From Diplonema japonicum (Eukaryota; Euglenozoa; Diplonemea; Diplonemida; Diplonemidae): 64,000 bases of DNA. The notes below the pieces were generated by a model that was not told where the DNA came from, did no database searches, and worked only from the letters and a program-made list of their open reading frames with translations. Both the position numbers and the translations under genes were made by a program. Location: contig OZ025746.1 of assembly GCA_964019335.1 (NCBI GenBank), positions 186,001-250,000 of the forward strand. Reading direction: 5' to 3'. Below, piece after piece: positions 10,873-19,916 of the stretch (position 1 is its first letter; each line of letters starts with the position of its first letter).

Positions 10873-13233
10873 CTGGAAGGTGTTGGGGAAGTAAGACCAG
10901 GTGTTCCACCCGTGGCTGGGAGCGCTCGAAGAAACGCCGACGGACCCGTCGAGCGACCCCACAAGACGCTCGCTCGTCCCGTAGAGGGTCATGGGCACCA
11001 CGGTGTTGCGGATCCTGGTGTAGTCGTTCTGGAACTGCTGGTTGAGATCTGTGAAGCTGCAGGTTTGCAGGGTGACACCGTTTGCCTTGGTAACGCAAAG
11101 CCCGGACGCCTTGTGCACAATGTGCCACTGCGAGGTGAGCTGGAACCCCATGGCCTCGTCGAAGACACCGTTGGGCTGGCAGTTCTTCATCACAAGCGGT
11201 GTCCCAACGGCAGCGGGGCACTTGGCAGGCGGAGCCCAGTTCGTCCCGGCCTGCGCGATGTTGAGGTTGTCGAACTCAACCTGGAACCATTCGTTGAGCC
11301 CAAACGCAGCAAAACCGTTATCGATGTTTCTGATGTGTGTGTTCAAAACCTGTGCCCCGTTGATCCACGCCTGTGCGGTGTCATTGACGGTTGTCAGCTT
11401 CAAGTTGCACCAGTTGTTCAACCCAATCGCCGACACAGAACCGGACGCAATGGGCTTTGTGGTGAACTGCCCGCTCTGGGGAGGACCGCCGTACGTCAGG
11501 TTCCAGTGTCCATCGACCGCGACGCACAGTGCAATACCGTTCGCCCACATCTGGTTCACCCTGGTGGCCACGCATCCTGTCGCCTGCGGGACAGGCAGCC
11601 TGAAGTCCACCTGAACAGTTACGTCCTGCCACTCCTTCATCCCGATCAGCGTCATGGGACCGTTGGACCCGTGGTCGGACCACCCAATGGGTAGCTGCGG
11701 AACCATCTGCCTCATAATCTTGTTGCTGGTGTTCTTGCTGTCCGGGTGCACCTCGAAAGCCCCGATCTGGTCTGCGCACAAAGGAGCCTCCTGCCCGTTC
11801 ACAACACCGTCGAAGTCGTCGCTGTGCGGGAGCGGGAACGACGGGACAGATGCAGGTGGGGTGTACGCACCCTTTGTCGCGGTCCTCACGGTGGAGAAGG
11901 TGAAGAAGTCACCGAGGGCGATCGGGATGGTGAACTCACCGTTTGCGATTTGCATGTCAGGCTGCTTCTCAAACTCCATCTTAGTTGCCGCTTCAAAGTT
12001 CGACCTCCAAAATGCAAGGGTCGAAACGTTGCCCATATCGGCAGCGAGCTTGAAAGTCGCGGTCTCAGGGTTCACAGTCTCCTTAGGAAGACCAGGACGT
12101 GTGCAAGGCGCATGTTCGTGCGAGATCTTAACAACGATGATGGTGAAGTCGGTGCCTGTGGGGTCGACAAGTGTGGTGTAGAACCCGCCGTTGGTGAGCT
12201 GCCCGGAGCCGCTCCCGTTCTTCAGGTATTTCCAACCGATCTTCGTGAACTGGGTGATGTGCGCGGTGGCCCACACGACTTCCATGTTCTCCCAGAAACC
12301 CGACCAGGGTTGCACAGAGGTGAGCATGGAAGAGGCGTACCAGTTGGTGCCGTGGTAGTAGGCACCGACAAGGTTCCACATGATGGAGGCGGTCATCCCG
12401 GACAGAACATAGTGCGACGCGGTCACCCTGGCCCAGCAGGCCGCACCGTTGTAGTCATCGTACGAAGAGGACTCCTCAGAGGCCCACACGGGCTTGTTCA
12501 AACTGTGGCACACCGAGTAGTCGGAGTAGTCCGAGGGGTAGTGCAGCCCGATGATATCGACAGTCTTCGCGTACGCAGGGTCCTGCTGGAGGGTGGTGCA
12601 GATGTCAGCACCACCATCCTTCGCAACAATCTTGATATCCCCAAACCCGTTCTGAGCGAAGGTGTCCCTGAGGGACTGGGCGTACGAAGCAGAGGAGCTC
12701 CTTTCGTTCCAGATTCCAATGTAATCAATGTCCAGACCATGGGTGTTCTTCGCTCCTTTAATCCATTGCAGGATGTAGTTGGAAGTCTGGTTGGGGTATG
12801 TGAACGGGCTGCCTGAAGGGACCCCCGTAGTGGGGTCGTTACCGACCCAACCAGGGAAGGCCCAGGGGAGGCCGTAAAGCTTGATGTCAGGGTTCCTCGC
12901 CTTGGCCTCCTTCATAAGCCACCATTCGTAGCCCCTGGTGACGTCGAGATCGTCCTTGGAGTGCATGTGGGAGGTCTCCGTACCGTCGGTGGACTGGCTG
13001 TCCCCACCGATCTCCACCTTCAAAATCTGCAGATTCGCACCGAAGTTGGGCTTGAAGAGATAATCGAGGATCTGTGTCCTCATCGGCTCCTTGTAGTCCA
13101 CCAACAGCCTGCTTGTAGCCCCACCTCCTGAGAGACCTCCGATACCGTTGAACGCCTGGTCCTGGTTCGTCTTGTCGACCACGTACGTTGAAGCAGCAAG
13201 GCCCACAAGGCCAAGCATTATAGGAAGCCGCAT
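10752..13233 (-). CDS. GALC: Secreted galactocerebrosidase-like glycoside hydrolase (GH59), 2 exons
   Basis: Exons 13233-10873 and 10817-10752 join to 808 residues. A signal peptide (MRLPIMLGLVGLAASTY) precedes a TIM barrel starting FNGIGGLSGGGATSRLL, the GH59 hallmark. The acid/base sits in IDYIGIWNERSS (E177) and the nucleophile in PVWASEESSS (E253), close to human GALC E182 and E258. A beta-sandwich and a C-terminal lectin-like domain follow, then a last exon LRNQYDTNTGLGYPKCLSVC. Without splicing the frame would run into poly-Phe. The intron 10818-10872 (55 nt) is GTATTTT..CCACAG with a long T run. Family members remove galactose from galactosylceramide or related galactans in lysosomes or outside the cell. 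Sequons and paired cysteines fit secretion. The gene is GC-rich with codon use like the other secreted enzymes here. Confidence 0.93.
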
Positions 13234-13464
13234 TTTTATTATTATTTTTTTTGTGATGTCTAAGGGGGAGGGGGTTGCGCACGCGGGGGGTATTCATTCA
13301 AAAAAAAAAAAAAGGTGTGGGAAACAAGGAGAAAAAAAAAAAGTGGAGAACAAAAAAAAAAGCAAGGGGTGGGGGGGGGGGGGGTTTTAACACAAAAGGG
13401 ATGTATTTTTTTTTCTTTTTGTTTCTGTACAGCTACAAGGTGGGGGGAACAAACAAAATAGTTT

Positions 13465-13498
<34 letters not shown>

Positions 13499-13508
13499 GG
13501 TCGGGTAA

Positions 13509-14601
13509 TCACCAACCAGGCCTCAAGGCGACAGGGTACTCGCCAAGCCAATGCTCAACATTCATTTCTTCGTGCTGCCAGGTAGTCGCCATCTGGTTGA
13601 CGTAGCCCTCCCTCTTATCAGGATCACCTGCGACATTTTTGGCGATACCAGCTGCTTTGTGCACATCTTCGGGTTTAAACCTTTTGTACATTTCGCTAAA
13701 CTGATAGAATAATGCGGCTGTAGGCGGCCCGGCGAGGGTCTTTATTTCCCATCCGCCCTGTTCGCCCTTGGGTACCTTGTATGCTTTTTCCTTAACTATT
13801 TTTGAAAATTCCTGTCCGAGCTTCTTGTCGTTCGCGCACTGCATTAATTTCAACGTCAGCTCCTTCGCCTTCTCGATATTTTGAGGGCTGTGTGTTGCGA
13901 AGAAGGATTCGAGAGTGAATCGGATAGTTAAGTATCTTGACGTCGGGGCAGCCTGCAGGGTGGATTCAGGTATTACGGCATTTTCATCCGCCCCAGAAAG
14001 CTCGAAGATTTCATCCCATATGTCCTCGTATCCCATGTGTAGAGCGCGGTCTGTCAGTTCTTTGGCAGCTGGCACTTTATCAGGAGCGTACTGCTGCAGG
14101 AATTTTGTAATCATGTTGAAATAGTCGCGGCCCAATATCTCTTGCGGGAACCTCAGCGGTGCCTCGAAGAAAAAGTAGCTTTCATAAGGGACCCCGTACT
14201 CCTTGTACAACCCTGCCAGCACCACCAACAAATCCTCGTCCCTGGAAAGGATTTCGTCTATTTGATTTGCGTTGGGAACAGGTTGTTCCCTGATGAAATT
14301 CTGCGTTTTTTTTTTTTTTTTTAAACTCATTTTATTTATATACCCTGAAGAACCTCTCCACCATTTCAAACTTCTGATCAGGCGGTTTCAGCTGCCTTGG
14401 ATAGTATCCTATCCAATTCTCTGTTACAGCGCCCTTTTCTTGCAATTCTTCGCACAGCTCCGTTACGCTTTCGTCAAGGGTCTTCGCACCAGACATGATT
14501 TCTTCGACAATGTCAGTGACCCGCTGCTCATCGTGGGCTTCATGTGCCCCCAAAAGACTGTCTATGGTGAACCTCACTACGCCCTGTGTTTTGGTTGGAG
14601 A

Positions 14602-14650
<49 letters not shown>

Positions 14651-16822
14651 GGGAATCCTTCCGGTCCAGTCTTCTATGGGAACGTTGTTTTTCGTGCAGA
14701 ACTCCTGCAGTTTATCGTCCAAGGTAGCTTGGAGATTGATCACGGCATCTACGTCGCTATCATTGGCCTCCATGTTGTCCGGGTCGTTGATGGTGTAAAG
14801 GGCGTCAAGGATCCTGCTCACGTGGTCAGGGTGGCGTAGGGCAGATGGGAAGTCCCCGGACCACATAGGTTCACCCCCCTCCATATAGTTGGCGCAAAGC
14901 TTACCGATAACGTCCTCGAGAGAGATATCCCCTGACGCAATTTGCCCCCGGAGTTTATCCGCGTTCTGCAGCTTATCCTTGTTGAACCTCTCGTAAAAGC
15001 TTTCGAGCAAATACTTCAGCGCGCCTTGGTACGGGGGTTGGGTCCAGTCTTCAAGAACAGCGTTATGTTCTGTACAGAGCTTCGACCACATTGCCATGTA
15101 GCCTTCCTCTGATGCGGGAATGGTTGGTACTTCACATCCATATGTCATGTGGAAGGCATGAAGGTGGTAGTCTTGCGTAATATCATTAGGTCTCTCGCCA
15201 GAGGGTAATTCTTCTTCTTCAGCAGGTTGTTCCTCTTCGGGTTCCGGTTCGGGTTCTTGTTCTTGTTCCGGTTCCGGTTCCGGTTCCTCGCGTTTCACCG
15301 ATTTCTCGGATTTTTCAGATTTTTTAGACGATGCTGACGACACGCTCTTCTCCTTGGGATCCTCCTCTTCTTCCGGTTCGGGTTTGGCGGAAGCAGCGGA
15401 ACTCGCTTTTCTAGAGGGCATTTCGAGGGAGGTTTTTCTGGCGTTGTCGACTGACTCGCGTAGCCTTTCGATTTCCTTCTGAGCGAACTCCAGTTTGTTG
15501 GCCGCGTCGAGCATCTCAGCCTCCTTCTCGGCCTTCAGCGCGGAAAGCTCTTCGTCAGCCTTTATCCGGTTCTGCTGATTCATTTTGATGGACCCATTGG
15601 CGTCGTCGAGTTTCCTGTTCAGCGACTCCAGTTGGTTCTTCAGCGTGATGTTCTCTTCTTGCAAAGCTGTGACCTGTGCAGGGTCCGCATCACCTCCTCC
15701 ACCGCCGCCGCCGCTGTCTATTTTCTCCTGCATCTCTGCGATCACTGTGGTGTGTTTGTCCTTCACCGTCTCGGCTTCGACCGTCAATTCTTCGATTTTC
15801 CGCAATGCATCTTGCAGTTTTCTTTCCAGATCCGCCATTTCCGCGGTGTTGTTGTTATTGTTGTTCTCGCCAGCAGGGGCGCCCCGGTTCAACGGGGTGG
15901 CGGGCGGTGTGATCGGTTTCTGTAGGGGAGTGGGTGCTTTTACAACCGCCGCGACCGGAGCCTTCTTCGCGACGGAGCGGTTTGCGCGGGACTCCTCCCA
16001 TTCAGCGATGATGATCCCGATCGTCTTCAGCTTCGTGCGTACCTGGTTCAGGGACTGAAGCGAGAGGTCCGCAGCGAGACCTTTGTATAAAACCCCACTG
16101 CGGTAGTCCCCATGGTGCCGGAGGAAGGAAGCACAGGTGTTACGCCATTCATCAGGCATCGTCATGGAATTCACCGTATCAACGATCGACTGTTCATCGA
16201 TAGGGGTTGCCTGCAGCGCAATGTAAAAACTAGCAGCAAGGTCTGAATAGTTCCGTACTCCGGGATCCAACGCAACGAGACCAGCGTCGACACTGAACTC
16301 CGAGAAGGCTCCTGGGGAGAACGTCGTCGATCTTGGAGACGAGGCAGGCGGCGACGGGGAAAACCTCCTCTCGGGGACGAAATCAGAAGCATCCATTGAG
16401 TTAGGAAGTGTGGGCAGTGCGTTGAGAACTCTCTGAGCATGACCTGGACGAACACCGAGCTGGATCAAATCTGGCTTTGAAAGACCATCTAGATCGCCTG
16501 CTTCCTCGTACCCAGCAGCTACTAATCGCCTTCCGTAGCCCTCCCCGCCCAATCGTAAGGAACACAAGAACACATCGATATTTGTTTGAACGTCATGGCG
16601 TGGTGCTGCGGCGGTGGGACGCATGGCGCCGCTGCCGCCTCCTCCTGGTCGTCTGTTATCTGGGGGAGTTGTTATTCCTACCCTTTGTTGGTACCCTCCT
16701 CTGTATCTCCTCCTGTTGCTGCTTCCCCCGTTCAACGGTGTCACGAAGACCGAGTTCAACTGTTCTGTTTCTTCGCTGAAATCAGCTGTGAACTCCTGCA
16801 TGAGTGGGAGTCGGCGGGTCAT
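13509..16822 (-). CDS. SAM-domain, coiled-coil protein with C-terminal EDW-type repeats, 3 exons
   Basis: Exons 16822-14648, 14583-14344 and 14300-13509 give about 1068 residues. A disordered Arg/Gly-rich N-terminus is followed by a SAM-like domain (about 80-140; LDGLSKPDLIQLGV), a helical region, a coiled coil (about 325-465) and an acidic low-complexity segment of PEPEPE and SEKSEK runs (about 480-540). The last 500 residues hold at least five modules of 60-67 residues with a shared pattern: a helix ending in LC or FC, about ten residues, then E-D/N-W-x-G-x-x-P (EDWTQPPYQ, EPMWSGDFP, EDWTGRIP, ENWIGYYP, EHWLGEYP). Introns of 64 nt (GTTTTT..ACACAG) and 43 nt (GTATAT..CGCAG) fall inside the repeat region, both phase 0. 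Function unknown; a scaffold is likely by inference. Confidence 0.75.
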
Positions 16823-16901
16823 TTCCCCCTTTTTTTTTTTTAAAAAAATTCCTCTCCTCCCCCCTCCTGATTATTTTTTTGTAGCACAATAGGTAGTGGG
16901 G

Positions 16902-17008
16902 ACATCAGATGGTGGTGCATGTAAAGTTATTCTGTCACTCAAAAGGGGAGGAAAACCCCCTCCTTTTGTAAGATTGGAGTGATTTGTGTGTGTTTTTGGT
17001 GTCATCAT
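16902..17008 (-). ncRNA. C/D-snoRNA-like unit 1 (type a)
   Basis: Minus strand: box C-like ATGATGA near the 5' end, antisense element ACAAATCACTCC, a hairpin with A/G-rich and C/T-rich arms, then CATGCACCACCAT abutting box D-like CTGA. No terminal TGATGTTC partner remains on the box C side. Confidence 0.5.
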
Positions 17009-17077
17009 GCTCATTTTCCTGAAAACCGACTTTAAAATCTTTTGGTTTGGACAGACGCATCTTTGCGTGCTTAAGGG

Positions 17078-17190
17078 GAACATCAGATGGTGGTGCATGT
17101 AAAATTATTCTGTCACTCAAAGAGAGAGACTCCCTTTGTAAGACTGGAGTGATTTGTGTGTGTTTTGGTGTCATCATTTTAATGATGTTC
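17078..17190 (-). ncRNA. C/D-snoRNA-like unit 2 (type b)
   Basis: Has the full 8-base terminal inverted repeat GAACATCA/TGATGTTC, box C-like ATGATGA, box D-like CTGA and the short hairpin form CAAAGAGAGAGACTCCCTTTG. Confidence 0.55.
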
Positions 17191-17252
17191 AAGCTGGAGC
17201 TCAGCCCCGTTTAGGATGAAAAAAAAAAAAAAAAAAAAGAAATGAGACGAAA

Positions 17253-17373
17253 GGACATCAGATGGTGGTGCATGTAAAGTTATTCTGTCACTCAAAAGGG
17301 GAGGAAAACCCCCTCCTTTTGTAAGACTGGAGTGATTTGTGTGTGTTTTGGTGTCATCATTTTGATGATGTTC
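17253..17373 (-). ncRNA. C/D-snoRNA-like unit 3 (type a)
   Basis: Same boxes and antisense elements as unit 2, with the long hairpin form. The terminal repeat is GGACATCA against TGATGTTC, one mismatch. Confidence 0.55.
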
Positions 17374-17386
17374 GGGAGGCAAAAAA

Positions 17387-17499
17387 GGACATCAGATGGT
17401 GGTGCATGTAAAATTATTCTATCACTCAAAGAGAGAGACTCCCTTTGTAAGACTGGAGTGATTTGTGTGTGTTTTGGTGTCATCATTTTGATGATGTTC
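17387..17499 (-). ncRNA. C/D-snoRNA-like unit 4 (type b)
   Basis: Type b hairpin. One substitution (CTATCACTC for CTGTCACTC on the plus strand) lies outside the boxes and antisense elements. Boxes intact. Confidence 0.55.
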
Positions 17500-17541
17500 A
17501 AGATGGAGCTCAGCCCCGTTTTAGGATGAAACGAAACGAAA

Positions 17542-17650
17542 GGACATCAGATGGTGGTGCATGTAAAGTTATTCTGTCACTCAAAAGGGGAGGGAAAACC
17601 CCTTCCTTTTGTAAGATTGGAGTGATTTGTGTGTGTTTTGGTGTCATCAC
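17542..17650 (-). ncRNA. C/D-snoRNA-like unit 5 (type a)
   Basis: The box C-like motif reads GTGATGA, an A-to-G change that still fits the RUGAUGA consensus. Box D-like CTGA intact. The box C flank is replaced by a poly-T run on the plus strand. Confidence 0.5.
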
Positions 17651-17789
17651 TTTTTTTTTTTTTTTTTTTTTTTCTTTTTTGACGGAAAATGCGTGAGTTT
17701 GGAATGCGGAAAACCAATAACAAAGAAACATGGGTGAAGAAGAAAAGATGGAATAAAGGGGGGGGGGGAAGGAAAAAAAAAGAACTTAT

Positions 17790-17910
17790 ACTGAGTTAAC
17801 AACTCTATGCGATTCTTCATGTCATATTCAATAGGCAGCATTGGTCTGTGACCAAACTTAGTTGCGTTTACAGCATGAAAACAACGAAAGAGCATAGGTG
17901 AACAAAAAAA
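17790..17910 (-). pseudogene. Possible retroelement integrase scrap
   Basis: About 40 codons on the minus strand read FRCFHAVNATKFGHRPMLPI followed by EYDMKNRIELL. FG-x-x-P-x-LPIE resembles the segment near the end of Ty3-type integrase cores (GREPxLPI), with the usual intervening residues missing. Stops and homopolymers surround it. Weak; it may be chance. Confidence 0.2.
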
Positions 17911-18050
17911 AAAAGAGAGAAAGAAAGGGAATTTAAAACTTTGGGGGGTGATTATTTTCACCCTCCCCTTTTGTATTCTCCATCCCCCCCCCTCCTCAAT
18001 ATGCGATGGTTCAGGGGACATGAAACGCGTGCGTTAAAAAAGTAGGAGGA

Positions 18051-18083
18051 AATGAGAGGGGGAGCGGACAAAAAAAATCACAC

Positions 18084-18120
<37 letters not shown>

Positions 18121-18336
18121 CCCCTGCAGAACTCACCTCAGGGCAACATGAATAGTTATTTATTCACAATATAAAAAAAATAAAATAAAAATAAAAATCA
18201 CGACCATTTTATCATCAGACCAGTTTCTAAACCGGGACTGGACCAGTGCGCTACGTTACTGATGGTGACACAGCGTGGCCTCTGCTCACCGGATTCCCCA
18301 AACCCACAATTCTTTTCCATAATTCCTTCACGGGGG
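18051..18336. other. Intergenic, unassigned
   Basis: Contains a T run (18085-18120) and about 170 bases of ordinary-complexity sequence (18150-18330) with no open frame, no tRNA-like fold I can justify and no match to the neighbouring repeats. Confidence 0.4.
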
Positions 18337-18780
18337 TAGGGGGGGTCATAAGGGGGTCGTTATTTGCCCTTTTTCAGGCTCTTCGCCAAGGGCATTTTGG
18401 GCCCTTAAAAAAACTGTAACCACCCCAAAAGTGCCCACAAATCACCCAAACCCCCGTTTCCCGATGGTTTCCGGCCCCAGAAGTGCCCAGAATCATGTTC
18501 TAATTTTGGGCCCCCCGTTTGGTACTTTCCCTATGTAATCCTAGGGAACATAAAATAGGGGCCCCTAGGATTACATAGGGAAAGTATCAACGGGGGCCCC
18601 AAAATTAGAACATGATTCTGGGCACTTCTGGGGCCGGAAACCATCGGGAAACGGGGGTTTGGGTGATTTGTGGGCACTTTTGGGGTGGTTACAGTTTTTT
18701 TAAGGGCCCAAAATGCCCTTGGCGAAGAGCCTGAAAAAGGGCAAAAAGTGGCCCTTTTTAAGGACCATATGACCCCCCTA
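18337..18780. mobile_element. Long near-perfect palindrome (fold-back/MITE-like element)
   Basis: Two arms of about 185 bases (near 18362-18550 and 18560-18750) are reverse complements with only a few differences, for example GGGCCCCCCGTTTGG against GGGGCCCCCGTTGA. They are separated by a short spacer, AACATAAAATAG. Outer ends TAGGGGGGGTCATA and TATGACCCCCCTA extend the symmetry. No coding capacity. The near identity implies a recent origin or ongoing correction. Confidence 0.8.
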
Positions 18781-18876
18781 GGGCTATGCTGGCATGGAAA
18801 CGCGTTTCCATAAGAATTTTGAAAAGTATGGAAACGGAAACGGAAACGTTTCCTGCCAGCATAGCCCTAGGGGGGG
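18773..18876. mobile_element. Short terminal-inverted-repeat element, CCTAGGGCTATGCTGGCA ends
   Basis: Left end CCTAGGGCTATGCTGGCA and right end TGCCAGCATAGCCCTAGG are exact reverse complements, followed inward by GGAAAC/GTTTCC. The core contains ATGGAAACGCGTTTCCAT and GGAAAC iterations. It abuts the large palindrome and a 24-base G run, and ends beside the stop codon of the next gene. Confidence 0.75.
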
Positions 18877-18893
18877 GGGGGGGGGGGGGGGAC

Positions 18894-19805
18894 TTACACT
18901 CTACTGACGGCAAAGCGATAACCCGCAGTTTCCAACACACCAGAATTCCCCGTTCTTTTGTTAAGCCAAGTGTTGTAAGCTCTACCCAAATCGTAACTAG
19001 TGTTTGAGTTCAAAAGCACGGTGTCCCCGTTAACCATTTGTACGTAAAAGAAATACACGGGTACGCCCATTGTCACCAATACACCATACGTGTTCTCGTG
19101 CTTCTGTGAAATGTTTTTAATCTGGCTGTACGGATAGCTTTTCTTGGAAGCCATGCAAGCGCAAAAACAGCAGAACACGGGGGTGGTCCATACAGTGAGC
19201 TGCTTTGCGTTGTCATCAAACTGGAACTTTTTGTCGTCGCGGATCAGAGTGTAGACGTTCCCCCGTTTTGTGAAAAACACGTCGACCCTTTCCAGATCGC
19301 TTTCTTCGTTTTCCATCGTGTCTAGGTGCTGGAGGTTGGGCGCGACCTTCTTACGAGCCTCGAGCCATTGCAAACCGTCTTTATTATTAGGATACTTCCT
19401 ACTCAACACTGTGTAGAACGTTGAGGGATCGTCAATGTTTAGAACAGCGGCGGTGTATGCATCGCCCTCACTTTCAACAGTATCGAGAAAGCCTTGCAGG
19501 TGAGCGACAAACCAAGCTAGATCGCCGTCGTCACCCTTTGGGTACACCACCGCCTTCTCCGTGTTCATACTGTATACGCGCCAGTCTTCATATTTTTTCT
19601 CGGGGTCGACGAGCATGCCGTGCGCGACCTTCAGCGTTTTTGTCACCACTTTTTTCATGTCTTTTTCTTCCGCATCCACTAGTCCCGGAGTCCCTTCCAC
19701 TGTAACCTTGTATGTTGTCCTACCTGTTCTTTCTTGAATTGTACACGTTTCCCATTTAATATCGCTTGTGAAGAGCAATGCGTCGGAGCCAATGGAATAC
19801 GACAT
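18894..19805 (-). CDS. Unknown protein with cysteine-rich segment and possible PH-like C-terminus
   Basis: 303 residues from the ATG at 19805 (MSYSIGSDALLFTSD). A TTG-initiated extension is rejected. Mostly soluble, mixed alpha/beta. The C-terminal third has VWTTPVFCCFCACMASKK, a cysteine cluster that could be palmitoylated, followed by alternating beta-like segments (YGVLVTMGVPVYFFYVQM, GDTVLLNSNTSYDLGRAY), reminiscent of a PH-like strand-and-helix ending, though this is inference. The stop TAA is embedded in a perfect donor-like sequence (GT|GTAAGT), so the true 3' end may lie beyond. The gap upstream of the ATG has T and A runs. I do not recognise the family. Confidence 0.6.
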   Translation of the reverse strand: MSYSIGSDALLFTSDIKWETCTIQERTGRTTYKVTVEGTPGLVDAEEKDMKKVVTKTLKVAHGMLVDPEKKYEDWRVYSMNTEKAVVYPKGDDGDLAWFVAHLQGFLDTVESEGDAYTAAVLNIDDPSTFYTVLSRKYPNNKDGLQWLEARKKVAPNLQHLDTMENEESDLERVDVFFTKRGNVYTLIRDDKKFQFDDNAKQLTVWTTPVFCCFCACMASKKSYPYSQIKNISQKHENTYGVLVTMGVPVYFFYVQMVNGDTVLLNSNTSYDLGRAYNTWLNKRTGNSGVLETAGYRFAVSRV

Positions 19806-19882
19806 TTTGATCAAACAAGAAAAAAAAAAAATCTTTTTTTTTTTTTTTTTTTTTTTTGTAGTGTCGGTGGCAATGTAAAAAG

Positions 19883-19914
<32 letters not shown>

Positions 19915-19916
<2 letters not shown>

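Larger units (their letters stand above)
16902..17650 (-). repeat. Tandem array 1 of C/D-snoRNA-like units
   Basis: Five units of 107-121 bases spaced by 13-69 bases. They alternate between a long-hairpin type (a) and a short-hairpin type (b) in the order a-b-a-b-a. Spacers recur too: GGAGCTCAGCCCCGTTTAG follows b units, and GGGAGGCAAAAAAGG follows an a unit. All units keep RTGATGA near one end and CTGA near the other when read on the minus strand, the direction of all neighbouring genes. Confidence 0.85.

Noticed and set aside
11746-12816. 356-codon plus-strand frame
   Set aside because: Antisense shadow of the galactocerebrosidase gene; the minus-strand product has catalytic motifs and a signal peptide.
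16871-17501. Peptides such as MHHHLMFP and NIIKMMTPKHTQIT encoded by the array units
   Set aside because: Frames are short, not shared between all units, and cross the conserved hairpins; the conserved parts are RNA-like motifs.
18150-18330. Possible tRNA in the minus-strand stretch with GTAGCGCACTGGTCCAGTCCCGG
   Set aside because: A-box-like and B-box-like words are directly adjacent, and no cloverleaf can be drawn.
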